A DNA stretch of 64,000 nucleotides. Source: Antitrichia curtipendula. Its lineage: Eukaryota > Streptophyta > Bryopsida > Hypnales > Leucodontaceae. Both the position numbers and the translations under genes were made by a program. Within the stretch, counting starts at the first letter, position 1. Each line of letters starts with the position of its first letter. Positions 52,101-63,867 of the stretch are shown here, one piece after another. The stretch covers positions 41,106,001-41,170,000 of the forward strand of contig OX579635.1 in assembly GCA_951230915.1 (NCBI GenBank), in the 5' to 3' direction. The notes beneath the pieces are model-generated. The model searched no databases and was not told where the DNA came from. It was given only the letters and a program-made list of their open reading frames with translations.

Positions 52101-55100
52101 CCCTGCTTGCCGTTGTTGGTCATGAGTTGACTGATGATTATATTGAAATGCCAGCCAAGATTTCACATGATTAAAATAATTCTTGAAATGTCTTGCCTAG
52201 CTTTGAAATTCTTGAAATGTCATGCCTAGCTTTGAAATAATATCAGTTTTGTCATGTCATTATTCAGGCGTGGGTTGCGGTATCCATCTCCCACGTAGAT
52301 TATGATAGAGCTTTGCACTTTGCTTCCAGGACAAAACTTGAAGAACTTGCGGCTTCTGCAGCCGCTATCAAAGCAGGTGAAGCTGTTCAAAGGAGATTTG
52401 ATGCAACGTAAGTGACATGATACTCATCTTAACCTTGTTAACTACTTGTATAGACTCCTGAGGATTGGATTTCGAGAGTTATTTATCAAGAGTTGGGTGC
52501 TTTTTCTTTGGCATTGCAGGGAGAAGGGACTACTTGAATCATTAGTAGAACGTCAAGAGGAAGCAAAACAGGCAGCGCTTGCTAGGTACTTTAATTTTCC
52601 TTGGTCATTTTACTTCTATGAACTATCCCTTATTTGCATGAACTCTTAAAAGCTGGAGAGCTGTTGTACTTTTTTTTTCAGCCAATGATCATTGGCTCTG
52701 GTTGCTGGCCTGTAACATTACGAAGTCATGCTAGGCGTTTAATGATTGTTGTTGATGTTGCAGAGTAGAGGGTGCGGTGGTAGCAATCGACCCTATGAAT
52801 GGGGCAGTTCGAGTTTTGGTTGGAGGCAGAGATTATTATGAAAGTAACTTCAATCGTGCTACTCAGGTGCATTGCGTTTCTCTGCAAGCATCTGTTCTTT
52901 CTGTTCTACTCCTGGATGTTTACTGTAACGACTACTGTTTCCCTATTTATATTATATTAAGTCGTAGTAAGTAATGAAATAGTATGTTTTGAATATATGT
53001 ATTCACGATGAACGTGATTGGAGAGTTGCCATGGCCAGGCAAATGTGCCGATATTGAAGGTTAGAGTGCAGGGTTAACCGAACGATGGAGAAGAATGGAA
53101 AGAATCAGACCTTGTGAGAGTTTTCTTTTGATTTGTATTACGCCGATGTCATTGATGTTTGTATCCTCCCACTCTGGTCTTGAATGCTGGTACTTGGTCA
53201 GTGTTCACCGTGTCATGGCAATTGTTTGTGATTACCGGAACTGAAGGCAACTTAATTTATTTGTTGTAGGCCTTCCGTCCTCCAGGTTCCACATTCAAGC
53301 CGATTGTCTACTTGACAGCCCTAGCTGAAGGAATGTAAGACTTTCCATCTGTCCATTTAATCAAGGATTAGTAGGGTATTAGTTAGGGCCTACGGACTGT
53401 ATTCTTTCATATTTTACTTGGAATTTTAGCTGTGCCCATTTTGAATCTCTGGTGTGATTGCTTATCCTATAATACTTAAAACTTCTACTTGTTATTATTT
53501 GGATGCAGTGCACGAAATCATGTCATTATGGATGAACCGTACACAGTTGGTAATTTTTCTCCGGAAAATTATGATAAAAAATTTAGAGGAAAGGTGGGAT
53601 TTTGAATTTGCAATTGCTATTCAGTGCCTCGTACTTTAATGTGCAGTCAATGATTTGGAATGTATATGTTGATCATCTCATGCTTTTTTTCGCCACTGTA
53701 TATGTTGAAGGACTTGTAATGTGTGGCAGCAGTGTTTTCTCACCATTTTGAACTTTGGTTCTTGATAAATAGGTGACGGTTGAGGAAGCTTTGTTGAAGT
53801 CTTTGAACGTGCCAACTGTAAAACTCTGTGCAGAAATTGGGGTGGACAAGGTCTCGCGCAAACTGAAAGCTCAGACCTCTCGTAATCAATTAACTCTATT
53901 CTGTGTTTCTGATTGCGAATCATTGAAGAGGTGATATTCGATCACTTGGGTCATAATATTTTTGTTTGATAAATCTTGCAGGTTTGTAGCATGGGAAAGG
54001 CTTTGGGCATTGATTCTTACCTTCCGCATGAGCTTTCTTTGTCTCTTGGAGGTTGCGAGGTATTTACCACTGCCTCGCTGCTTGACGAGGGTGATGATCA
54101 AGATTAAGATTGAGACTTGCATGTGAAGATTAAATTAAGTCACTCCCTTTATACCGTCGTACATTTATTACTCCATCGTGGTGTTTCTCAATTTTCCAAT
54201 TACTCTCCGGCGCTGTAATTGGTGATCATCGAGATGCCTATTGAAAAGAAATTCGTGACGAACATCTGCCATTCAACTCTGTGCAGATGACTCCATTGCA
54301 GTTGACTATTGCTTATTCAACAATAGCATCAGGTGGTGTGCTCCACAAGCCTTTCTTAATTTCACGGGTGGAGAACCATGAAGGACGAGTCATAGAGGAG
54401 AAGGTAGTATCCTAGCCTCCTGCTTGGAGTATCATTCATTTTTACATTTTCTCTGACAAGAATATGCCATAATCAATTTTCTTCATGGGGGGTGTCTTGC
54501 AGCAGCCGATTTCTACTGAGCATTATAAGACAGTTGTGGATGAGAGTGCTGTATCAGAGCTTCGGTCACTGTTGCAAGTCAGTTTCCTGACTTACAGTTT
54601 CTGTTGACTTGGATCACATAATAAGTATTACCTCACGTCTGAGTGGGTGGCACATTGTTTACAAGATCCTGTTATAATTTTATAATTCAGTATACATTCC
54701 CAAATTATATAACTCAGACGGTGAATCTGTATTTTAATGCTAGAATTTCTGACCCTCAAGAAACGAAAACAACTTTAAAATTTTTGTGCTATTATGCTAT
54801 TCTATGCCTGTTTAACGAGAGTATTACAGGCAGTGGTGGACCGAGGTACTGGACGAGGTGCGCGACTTGGACGCCCATGTGCAGGGAAGACAGGCACTTC
54901 TGATGGCCATCGAGATGCTTGGTTTGCTGGCTTCACTCCCATGCTTTCGTGTGTGGTAAGAGTGCATCATTCGCTAAAGATTAGATTATTTTAAGTGTAT
55001 GAGAGTCGGTCAAAGTTCCATTAATTCAAGACTAGATGGAGTTAGTATTTGTCTTTTGGATTAATTTTGGATTATATTGTGCCTTTCATTGTGCTTCAGA

Positions 55101-56246
55101 GTGAACAACACGTTATAGAAATGTTTGTGAACTGGATGATGTATTTCTCATTTCTTTGCCTCAGGTTTGGCTAGGCTACGATGATAACACTCCGCTTGGC
55201 GGAATTTGGCCAGGTAAATGCTAAAGCTGAAGGATTTGAAAGGTATTGAAAGATTCAGCTGTGAGACCCAACGATTGTTTCTAATCTTCAACTTTGAATA
55301 CTGCAGCAACAGGTTCTTCCCATGCAGCACCATTGTGGAGGGATTTCATGCAGCGCGTCCATGAGGCATGCCATTTCTTCTCAAACTTTACTGAAGTTAG
55401 TAGGTTTAGGACTGCAAGTAATTACATTTGGTATTTAGATCTTTCTTCTTGCAATTTGCAAATCACATTCAAGCCCGGGTAATGCAGTAAGAGATTCTTA
55501 TTCACACATTTACTTCGCACCTTTGTCAGAGATTCTTCAAGTTAGGGATGTGTGTTTCAACAAGTTCGTCGTTATCGATCACTCCAGACGATGTGAATTT
55601 CACTAAATCTTGAATAGCTCAGTCTTCAGAGCACATCATTCCAGAGTATTAGCGTCCACTGATTTATGAAGGATAACTATAAGCTTTGCAGTAGTTTTGA
55701 ATTCATCACAATATTTCTTTGGTAGTGATTTATGTGGTCGGTGTACCTAGGATGGTTTTACAAGTGACATCAACCTGCATCTCTGTTTTTGCCATGCGAT
55801 TGCAGGGACAACCCATTGAGAAGTTTCATGATATTGGACGCGACAAGTATGGAGGTCGAGCGCCCCGGCAGATTGGCAAGAAGTCACGCCGGCCCCATAT
55901 CGTTGGCCTACCAGTAAGCTTCCTCTTTTAAAGTGCTCCAACAGATGGCCTTGAAGTGGAAGATTTGTATCCTGATTGATAGATTTGGACAGCGTCGTCA
56001 GTTAGCAAGATTGATATCCTTCTTTGGGTTTATGCCATGCAGGAAATCAGGAAACAATACAGGCAGCGCGACAGGAAAATCCTCTGGAGAGATGTGTGGG
56101 ACTGGGAAAAAGCAAGCTCTGCTTGGGAGGAGCGTGAGAGAATGGAGGAATGGACAGCTGAGAGAGAAAAGCGAGCTGAAGAGATCAAGAGCATGAAAGC
56201 AGGGTGGCAAAAGACATTCTCTAAAACTGGAATTACTCCCTCTTAG
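49150..56246 (+). CDS. PBP: Class A penicillin-binding protein (transglycosylase-transpeptidase)
   Basis: Polymerises and crosslinks peptidoglycan; in mosses the nuclear homologue acts on the chloroplast wall. Twenty exons in phase give 924 residues: 49150-49872, 50107-50232, 50550-50861, 51007-51066, 51337-51527, 51869-51940, 52330-52407, 52520-52585, 52764-52866, 53270-53334, 53509-53593, 53773-53850, 53982-54059, 54287-54403, 54503-54577, 54830-54955, 55165-55213, 55307-55365, 55806-55913 and 56043-56246. The basic N-terminus could be a plastid signal; a membrane segment lies at about 102-120. Transglycosylase motifs: EDRRFFEHRGVD (catalytic Glu207), GGGSTITQQ, RKLME, YGVEAAAALYFGK. Transpeptidase motifs: Ser584-x2-Lys in GSTFK, SLN (637-639), KTGTS (763). 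Unusual parts are a charged insert of about 110 residues (425-543) before the transpeptidase domain and a charged tail after about 830. Intron 18 appears to have a GC donor (GAG/GCATGC). Confidence 0.95.
49915..50046 (+). pseudogene. Frameshifted duplicate of PBP exon 2
   Basis: Intron 1 of the PBP gene holds a tandem copy of exon 2 with its own acceptor (CATGCAG at 49,953-49,959). It reads LVKNVFLSNDRK like the real exon, then a one-base insertion (AAAACGGAC against AAATGGACC) shifts the frame. It ends before the rest of the exon. The flanking GAAGTGAGCA...TGATTTC is shared with the true exon 2 upstream sequence, so the duplicated unit is about 130 bp. Confidence 0.8.
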
Positions 56247-57255
56247 CTTCTGAAACAAATCCACCTCCAAGAATGCTATTTTTCCTGCTTGTGAAGGGCA
56301 GTGTTGAATACTGTCAGTGGAATCTGTGCTTGAATTGTGTACCGCTCAGCAACGAAGGTCAGTTAAAATTACGATCTTTTAGCTCAAATGTAAGTAAAAC
56401 CTAGACTGACGAAGTTGTTGTCTTAAAATAATATCATGTTAGGTAGCTGTTGGCCCTACTTTTATCGTTCCAACCTACTTGGGTGATTTTTACATTAGCA
56501 TCAATCGTTAACGTCTCTTGTGAATGCGCAGTGATGTGGAGCTCAGATGGAAGAACCTACTGGAGAGTGCACGAGCTGGCACGTAGTGCGAGTAGGTGTA
56601 AATCCTCTATAGCGTGTTTTGAACTGTTGGGGTCCAACTGGTTTGATGTGTAAGATTATCTAACAGAAGGGTCTATTGCACACCATGTATCTTAGGCTCT
56701 CCAGTGTGTAGTACGCTTGAGGGTGATGGCTTTTTTATTTGAGCTATCACAAGCAATTTTTTTAAGGACCCATTTATTTGATTTACAAATCACATGTATT
56801 ATGTTGGTTTTTTGCAGTGAATCGACTGTGATAGGACTTTTTCTTGTATCACTGATACTGTTTGCATTTGCAGTAATCACAAACAGTAAAATTGCAACTA
56901 AAAGAATTCGAGTCGGGAATGCAGCATAGTTCCAAGCTGTCTTTATTGGAGGAATATTTTTCTCTTGTTAGTAAATGGAAATCATGAATTAAAAAATAAA
57001 TAGAAAATGTATAATTTTTGGACCACCCATGTGAGTTCCATAATTTTCCAAAGTGGAAAATGTGCAGACCTTCGTTGCTGAGCGGTACACAATTCAAGCA
57101 TTTTAGATTTGCCTATTGTTGACTTTTTCAATGCTACTCATTACTCCTAAAAAAACAAAGAGGGGCATGTTGAAGCCTTTAAACCATACCAAAATTGATT
57201 ACAATCTTTTATTACTTGAAAAAAGAGGGGGGCATATTGAAGTCCTTAAATTGTA
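56247..57255. other. PBP 3' region
   Basis: Presumed 3' UTR followed by AT-rich non-coding sequence. It carries the inverted-repeat pair described separately. No gene seen. Confidence 0.4.
56327..57100. repeat. Perfect 34-bp inverted repeat pair, 706 bp apart
   Basis: 56,327-56,360 (TGCTTGAATTGTGTACCGCT then CAGCAACGAAGGTC) and 57,067-57,100 are exact reverse complements. The sequence between is non-coding. No target duplication flanks the pair, so it could be a foldback element, an inversion footprint or a copied 3' UTR piece of PBP. Confidence 0.85.
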
Positions 57256-57823
57256 CTCCCTCCGTCCCAAAATGATCTTCTTGTTAGACAAAATGTTCCG
57301 GATTAAGACTAAAAATAACATTTTTAAAGCCTGTTTTGCACTACATATGGAGTTTGGTGCACTCCTATTGCCCTTGAAACTTTGAGTTTTGAAGCCCTTT
57401 TTAAAGTGTAGTTTTGGATTATTGAAAAGTGAATTTTTTGGGGTATTTTCAAGGAGCACCAGTGGTTATTTAATTATTGAGTGTGAGGTCATCATTTTGT
57501 GGGTAGTTAGTATAAGTCAAAGACCATATGTGGACCTATATTTTGCCTCCCAAAACCTTCATCTCCTTCAATTAGATAATATTCAAAGAGATGCAAAAAA
57601 TAAAAAATAAAAGTGTTGATTGACCCCTTCAACCATTCTATTTGTCTTTTGATTAGTGATTGCATAGATGGAGGGGGAACTATCGCTTGGAATTGTTTTG
57701 TTAGTCCTAAAGAACAACCAAAAGTTAAATTTGACCAATTTGCAGCTCACAAAGTACAACAGGAAGATCATTTTGGGACAAAAAATGAAGGCCAACAGGA
57801 AGAACATTTTGGGACGGAGGGAG
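57256..57823. mobile_element. Stowaway-type MITE, 568 bp
   Basis: Terminal repeats CTCCCTCCGTCCCAAAATGA and, at the right, TTTTGGGACGGAGGGAG, with TA on each side (57,254-57,255 and 57,824-57,825). These are the classical Stowaway (Tc1/mariner-type) ends. Near the right end a 35-bp subrepeat (CAACAGGAAGA then CATTTTGGGAC) occurs twice. No transposase. Confidence 0.85.
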
Positions 57824-58048
57824 TATCAAAATTGATTACAATTTGTTCCCAAGCAATTAGAGGCAATTTGTATTGGTAGTCCATGTTAGTGATTCCATGG
57901 CAACTATTTAGTTGTCCTTAATATGGTCTTAATCATGAGCAAATCCACTCAATAATTACTTTAGTATTTTCCTATTGTGCCCCATGCATGGCTTCAAATA
58001 CCCCTTAACATAAGCTCCCAAGCAACAATTTTAGTTACAATCTATTAA

Positions 58049-59006
58049 CCCTTCACCCCCGGAGTCCTAACCATGTCAAAAAACAAACTTCTTTTTCAAG
58101 TGTTATAAGTTTGAATTTGAGTAAGATATGCAAATCTTAACCATACAATCCTTTAGTGTGCATGTTGTAGATGGTTCAAATCAAATTTGGGATCATTTGA
58201 CTTTATAGATTGAAAGATTATAATGTTTTAGTGTTGAAAAAAGATGCTGAAATCTTCCTAAAAACACATTTGGAGGTGATATTCGATTACTAAACCTACT
58301 CAAATGAAAAAACTTTAAACTACAAAGTGATTCTAAACCAAAAGACAAACACTTTGGTGGGAAAAAAAATTTTAATTGACTCATTGTGTTTGCAAAATTA
58401 TTTTGAAATGTCGAAAAACAGTGAAAAAAGTAGCAAAAAAACACATCTACGGCTAACCTACCTTTGCTAAAATGCTTCTCAGTCAATCATATCTTCTTAG
58501 ATTGATATGAAATTTTTACCACAAGAACTAGACTAGTATGTGAAACTTTTCCAACAAAAATTACTGAAAAAAAACGCTGTCTGAAGAAGTTATAAGCCAC
58601 CGAAGTTCACTGTAATGCAAAAATGTCTGGATTTTGAACTTCGAGTTGCTCCCAAGCATTCAAAACAACTTGAATTGACATGAAAATTTAATCACAATAG
58701 CTAGACTTAAAGGGAACATAACACAACAAGTTTTTATTGAAAACAAAAATTAGATGAAGGAGATACAAGTCCCTAAAGTTGCAACCTTCAAATGCAATTT
58801 GGTGAATTCAAACTGAACCTATGAACTTCGATTGGCTTTCAAGAAATCAATAAATCTTGTATTGATCTGAAAATTGTAGCATATAAACTAGAAGAGAGAG
58901 CACAACGTTACCAACAAGTTTTATTGAATTTGGACTTCTGATGCAAAAGTTACAGCACTTTGAATTTTCTGTGAGGACACTTTTCGTCCCCTCCAGCGAT
59001 GAAGGG
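58049..59006 (-). mobile_element. TTAA-flanked element, 958 bp, well-kept copy
   Basis: The ends CCCTTCACCCCCGGAGTCC and GTCCCCTCCAGCGATGAAGGG are inverted repeats, bounded by TTAA at 58,045-58,048 and 59,007-59,010. The interior matches 15,671-16,612 in reverse complement. There is no coding frame, so it is non-autonomous. The termini fit a piggyBac-like mechanism. Confidence 0.65.
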
Positions 59007-59010
59007 TTAA

Positions 59011-60758
59011 TAGGTATGTCATGCAAAAGGGTACATGCCGATTTTAGGTGTTTCCACCTAAGACCATTTTAGGTTGCATCCAAATTTCAATTTTTCAATG
59101 CAATCAGAGTCTTGGTTTTGGCCAAAAAAAAAATTTGGACCCATGTAACTAACAAATCTTGTAATATATTGGTCTGAAAAGATGTGGAAAAAAATTCAAA
59201 AATTTCCTCAATGTAGATTGGAAGACATTAGCATTTGAATTGACAAAAAAACTTTTTTGGGCCTTCAAAAAACTCAACAACTGCACTTCACAAGGTCACA
59301 TTTGTAAGAAAAGAATGTCCCAAATGGTGGTGCTTCTTTGGATTCATTCTTCAAGTCAAGTTGGCTACATGCTTGAAAAATTTCAGATCATTCGGAATTG
59401 TACAACACATAGGAAAAAAATAGTAAGTAGAAAGAAGTAGAGAATGATTCTAGATACTAAATTATTAACAATTTATTTATGGAATTGGAAAATAAAAATT
59501 CCAATGGTTATCACGTTTTAATAAACAATCTATCCCTAATATTTTTATTTTCTCCAAAAAAATTGAAAATTGAGTTAAATAAAGGGCTTCAAAGTTTATT
59601 TAGAGTAGAGATTCCATTCTGACTTCCCGCAAACTATCTACAACTGATATTGTACCTTCAATAATAGCTATCTTAGAGAACTATATGCATACTAGTATGA
59701 CAAATGAATAAAACACTTCCCAATTCTAAAATTGCCTATTGTAAGAGATTTCACCCAGTTTTAAGCAAGAATGATAAGAATTGAAACATCTTGTCATAAG
59801 AGCATATTTTTTTGTCTTGTGTTGCTATAAAGCAACTTTCAAAGTTGTCTTTGCAAAAAAAAAATTCACATGCCCTACCAATTTTTTATAATTGTAATTA
59901 TCCATCATTGTTATGTTTGTTGGAATTGGAGTGTTTTTCCTTATAGACTTCTTTAGTAGTACACTTCTTTTTTTAAATTGCTTAATGTGCTATATAAGTC
60001 AATGTCTATCATTGTTTTTTAAAAATTGGGAGTCAACCAAGAATGTGAGAGAATTCTTCATAAACATTGTCAAATAGTTCTTCATCAAATAGTGTATAAA
60101 ACAATTTTTACTAAATTGCAATCTAAAATTCAAGTGGAATGTTGTCAAAATTGCATATTTATTGTCAATTGCCTAATGGAAACATGAAAAATAAGTTTTC
60201 TCAAGTATTAAGAGGATGAAAATACTAAAGTCAATGATAATTCCATAAGACTACTTTGCTTGTTAGTAAGGTCCCTTTTAGTGTTACTTGACAAAATTTG
60301 TAAAGGCTTTGGATTGATGTTATATGCTTCTGTCAATGTTTCAAAGTCAGACATGTTAAATTTGTAGCCTTCTTAATTCCATGTCAACACCAAATGGTTT
60401 GTTTGGAGCTACAAATCAAGATTCTTTTGTCGACAAAAATTGTTATACCAGTCCATCAAGAAGTAAAAAAATTTAGTGTGAGGGCAACAACTACAAGCTA
60501 ATTCATTATTGAAATGCACTAAAATAAAAATTTCCTATAGAAGTGAGTACACACTTTAAAAATGAATTGTCTACATTCTTTGCAAGCATGTGTTATTGTA
60601 ACTTGACACTCATTTCACTCTCTTAAAAATGTAATTTTACATTACAAAGAACCTTTGTCAAAGTGCATAAAATAGTTCATTTTGAAAAATTGTTGTCCAC
60701 ATGACTAAGCTTGGACATGGATTTCATGACCTAGCATATTCATCACTGGAAAATATTA
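59011..60758. other. Intergenic, AT-rich, no gene seen
   Basis: No motif-bearing frame on either strand. Confidence 0.4.
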
Positions 60759-61319
60759 CTCCTTATGTCTCACTAAAAAAATTCCTTATGAGGGATTAAC
60801 TATATTTTTAGTCTTTCTGCCAGTGATACATACATTCAAGAATTAGTAACCCATCCCCTAAATCTATACAAAATCTCCAGCTTAGGTGCTATTGTTCAAG
60901 CACCCAAAATGTATGTGAAAAGTATCAAATTTGAGCATTGTTTCTAAATACTCCCAACTTGTCATTCATGATGATTTAAAGGTTGGTGATAGCAATGGTA
61001 TTGTAAAAATATATGCTCCCAACCTAAATATTGCAACAAGAAAACTTGGACCCCTTTATGAGCAAATCTGCACAACATCCAAGTGGTCATTGAATCCATT
61101 GTCAACACTATTGTTTGAAGAAGTAGCAAATACATGGTGCCTCATATGCGCAAGGCCAAGCTTACTAGGAGAGGATTGCTCCTTGATTGCTTGCCACTTA
61201 TTCCCATGAGGTTATTCAATACGGCCAATGTTTACTCAATAGTCAAAATCAGTAAATGGAGCTTTTTAGTAGGCCACAAATTGTGCTTGATTTGGAGGGT
61301 TTTAGTAGGAGAGAGGGAG
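60759..61319 (+). mobile_element. Stowaway-like element, 561 bp
   Basis: The left end CTCCTTATGTCTCACTAAAAA and right end TTTTAGTAGGAGAGAGGGAG form inverted repeats, each flanked by TA (60,757-60,758 and 61,320-61,321). The interior matches the diverged copy at 33,280-33,858. Its longest frame has no family motif. Confidence 0.7.
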
Positions 61320-61321
61320 TA

Positions 61322-62619
61322 TATGGATAAAGGCTTGCTAATGGCATTGATTGTTTGTGGTGATTCTACAAAGCCCTCCTCATTCCAAGCTGCATATTAA
61401 TTTTAAGTTTATTGATAGAGATTTATGGTAAGCATTCACAAGGGATGACGTTGATAAACATGCCTATTCACTAGAAGAGTTTTGGGAAATCATTTCCACG
61501 CTAACATAGGACTTGACAAAAGCGCGGAACTAGCTAACCCGCCTCATGAAGCTGGCAAAACACGGCGGAGCTTGCCTTTTTGGTGGCAATTGCAGCACGT
61601 TTGCACTCCAATCCATTTGCAACTAGAGTAAACCGGCCATTCACTGCACACATCCAAGAACCGTACCACGACCGTTGCCAATTACCGCACAATAACCACA
61701 TAGTAACTACACGATTCAACTACCAATTCAATTGTGATGGAAGAAACTTTTTTGGATCACCACCCATTTGTCCAGTGACCGCACATGGTATAGTGAAGAG
61801 TTGCAAGGAATTTCTTACTAGATTTCAAGTGCATTGCCTTTAAATTGCAAGAAAATTTGTAAGAACAAATCTTTTTGCATTCTATTTTTTTGAAGGTGAA
61901 TCTTAACATGGCATTTAATAATCACGCCACATTTCAAAACATGTACGTCTCTATATTTGTGTCGAGAGGCAGGAGCTGCATGCAGTGGCTGCTGGCAATG
62001 TGATCGTACACTGACGCGTGTTTTTCACACGTGCATCCGGTTTGGGCTCGTCTTCGTTCAATCGTTTATACAATTTGTCTTTCGGCTGATTCGGATTCGG
62101 ATGCATGAATTGAAGGAATACTCAGGTGTGCTATTTCGCAGTTACTACAAGACAGTCATGATGAAGTGAAAGTAGAAAAAACGTACGTCGGCTCCAAATG
62201 GAGAGATCCATTTCCGAAATTCACCTTTAGTAGACTGAGTGGCATTCTTTGAAAATAGGATCACCCATAAACCCAAACATACATGTGCATAATTGAACAC
62301 AATGAGCACCGTCCCCAATTAAGTGTTGCTGGATTCACATACCGACTTTTGTTGAATGGCTTTCTTTGATGACGGTCTTCATCATGCCTGCGTGTCCATG
62401 GGATGCCCTCAGCGTGTGAAGCTTCATAACAGTAAAGTAGTGACGAGTGTTCTGATAATTATTGGTCATGACTCACAGATTGCAAGCAACATCTCACTCT
62501 AGGTTGAATGCTAATAAGGTAGGTAGGTAGGTAGGCCATTACTGCATGTGTCTCATCACTTCTGGAATGGAGAATGATATGAATGGGTGAAGGATGATCT
62601 CCCTATCGCAGAAATGAAA
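61322..62619. other. Intergenic, no gene seen
   Basis: Composition becomes more balanced after 61,500. Short frames only. A small (AGGT)n run lies at 62,517-62,536. Confidence 0.4.
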
Positions 62620-63265
62620 CTAAGCCTCCGCTGATCCAACTAGCTTTGGCCAGAAGTCCCCACATGATCGATCTCCGAGTCGCCGTGTGCCGTCAGAATT
62701 CGATTGTGTGTTGTCCCACAAGCTCGCCTTCTCCCACTGCTTGGCTGCCCAATCGAACAAAACGAAATGATCACGCATGCCCTTCTTGTCATCGTTTCTA
62801 CTGAGCAACGTGTGCAGGAGCACGGATCGATCGCAAAAGCTTGCAAGGATCGACTCCTTTGCAGAAGCCACCTGCAGCCAAGAATACATCTCGCCCGAGA
62901 TGCGAGCAAATGGCCTCCACATGTGCCTGGATTCATCCACGAACTCCCACACAGAAACGGAGAATTCTCCATCTTCCATTTCAACGAACAATCGGTCGTC
63001 CCAACATCCCAAGGCACCCCCAACTCCGTCCTTTTCAGGAGGGTTGAGCGTCGTCCATTTGTCTTCCTTCAAAGAATACACTTGGATAGTTGGATCATGA
63101 CTGTCTGCCACCAAGTGTACACACAGTCACCCACTGCACACAAGACTTCATACATGTCGGCCATGTCTGGCCAGTGATGCGAGGAATTCGAGAAGGGCAG
63201 ATCTTCCGAGACCAAGACCTTGACGAATAGGCCGCCGACGAGGTCTTGAAGGCGTTTGGGTAAAC
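62620..63265 (-). CDS. F-box/kelch-like protein, C-terminal coding segment (partial)
   Basis: One continuous minus-strand frame of about 215 codons from a probable acceptor (GTGAG before 63,265) to the stop at 62,620. It begins LPKRLQDLVGGLFVKVLVSE, then SSHHWPDMADMYEVLCAVGD, VHLVADSHDPTIQVYSLKED, KWTTLNPPE, WDDRLFVEMEDGE, VWEFVDESRHMWRPFARIS and HFVLFDWAAKQWEKASLW. The spacing of hydrophobic strands with W and G suggests beta-propeller blades, as in plant F-box/kelch proteins. A further upstream segment (63,390-63,290, KRLPVDIPNQMNPDFVPFF) may be an earlier exon. I did not find a convincing F-box or start, so the gene may be truncated. Confidence 0.5.
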
Positions 63266-63793
63266 CTCACTACAGAATGCCTGAAAGAATGGAAGACCAA
63301 ACCGTTCACAAAAAATGGAACAAAGTCAGGGTTCATTTGGTTGGGAATATCGACAGGCAAACGCTTCCATCTCCACTAACCGGATGCAATTTGCAGTGTC
63401 AGAATGGCAGCGTGGTATGTTTTTTTGTGGGCAGGTTACCGGGTACACTATCACAAAGTAGGGCTTCTAAACTCTCTCACTAAAACACCGCCGTTGTTGT
63501 GCTAATGCATTCCACTCCTTGCATACTCCACGGAGTTGGAAGAAACTCCACAACGGCAACCTCAGGTACACATTTTCTAGGTACACATTGTCTAGGTCAA
63601 TGTATTGTTGCAGTGTTTTTCACAGGTTGGGATTCATGGTGCTATTGGAGGAAGCCATTTCCATCGAGAGCTTTGAGCAAACTTCCACAGATACTCACGT
63701 CTCCAAGGGAGAAGTGCACAGAAGCTTATCCACCGAAATGCTCACAAGAATCATGACAATCTTTTGCTTCACTTCCAACAAAATACTTACTAG
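63266..63793. other. Upstream of kelch-like segment
   Basis: Might hold earlier exons of the kelch-like gene. Plus-strand frames here lack motifs. Confidence 0.3.
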
Positions 63794-63867
63794 AGAAAGG
63801 GTTGGCCATGGCCGAGTCTGCCTTGTGCGGACACACAAGGCAGAATCGGTTGTGGCCAACCCTTTCT
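63794..63867 (+). repeat. Short hairpin with 34-nt arms and 6-nt loop
   Basis: Arms 63,794-63,827 (AGAAAGGGTTGGCCATGGCC then GAGTCTGCCTTGTG) and 63,834-63,867 pair at 33 of 34 positions as plus-strand RNA when three G-U pairs are counted. It looks like a precursor-type hairpin or the fused ends of a tiny element. Confidence 0.75.

Noticed and set aside
55366..55404. GT donor after a 13-residue extension of PBP exon 18
   Set aside because: It is in phase, but the family shows no insertion between FMQRVHE and GQPIEKF. Kept only as the alternative to the GC donor.
49150..56246. The PBP as bacterial contamination or recent bacterial transfer
   Set aside because: Nineteen phase-consistent spliceosomal introns and plant-type neighbours on both sides make it a settled nuclear gene.
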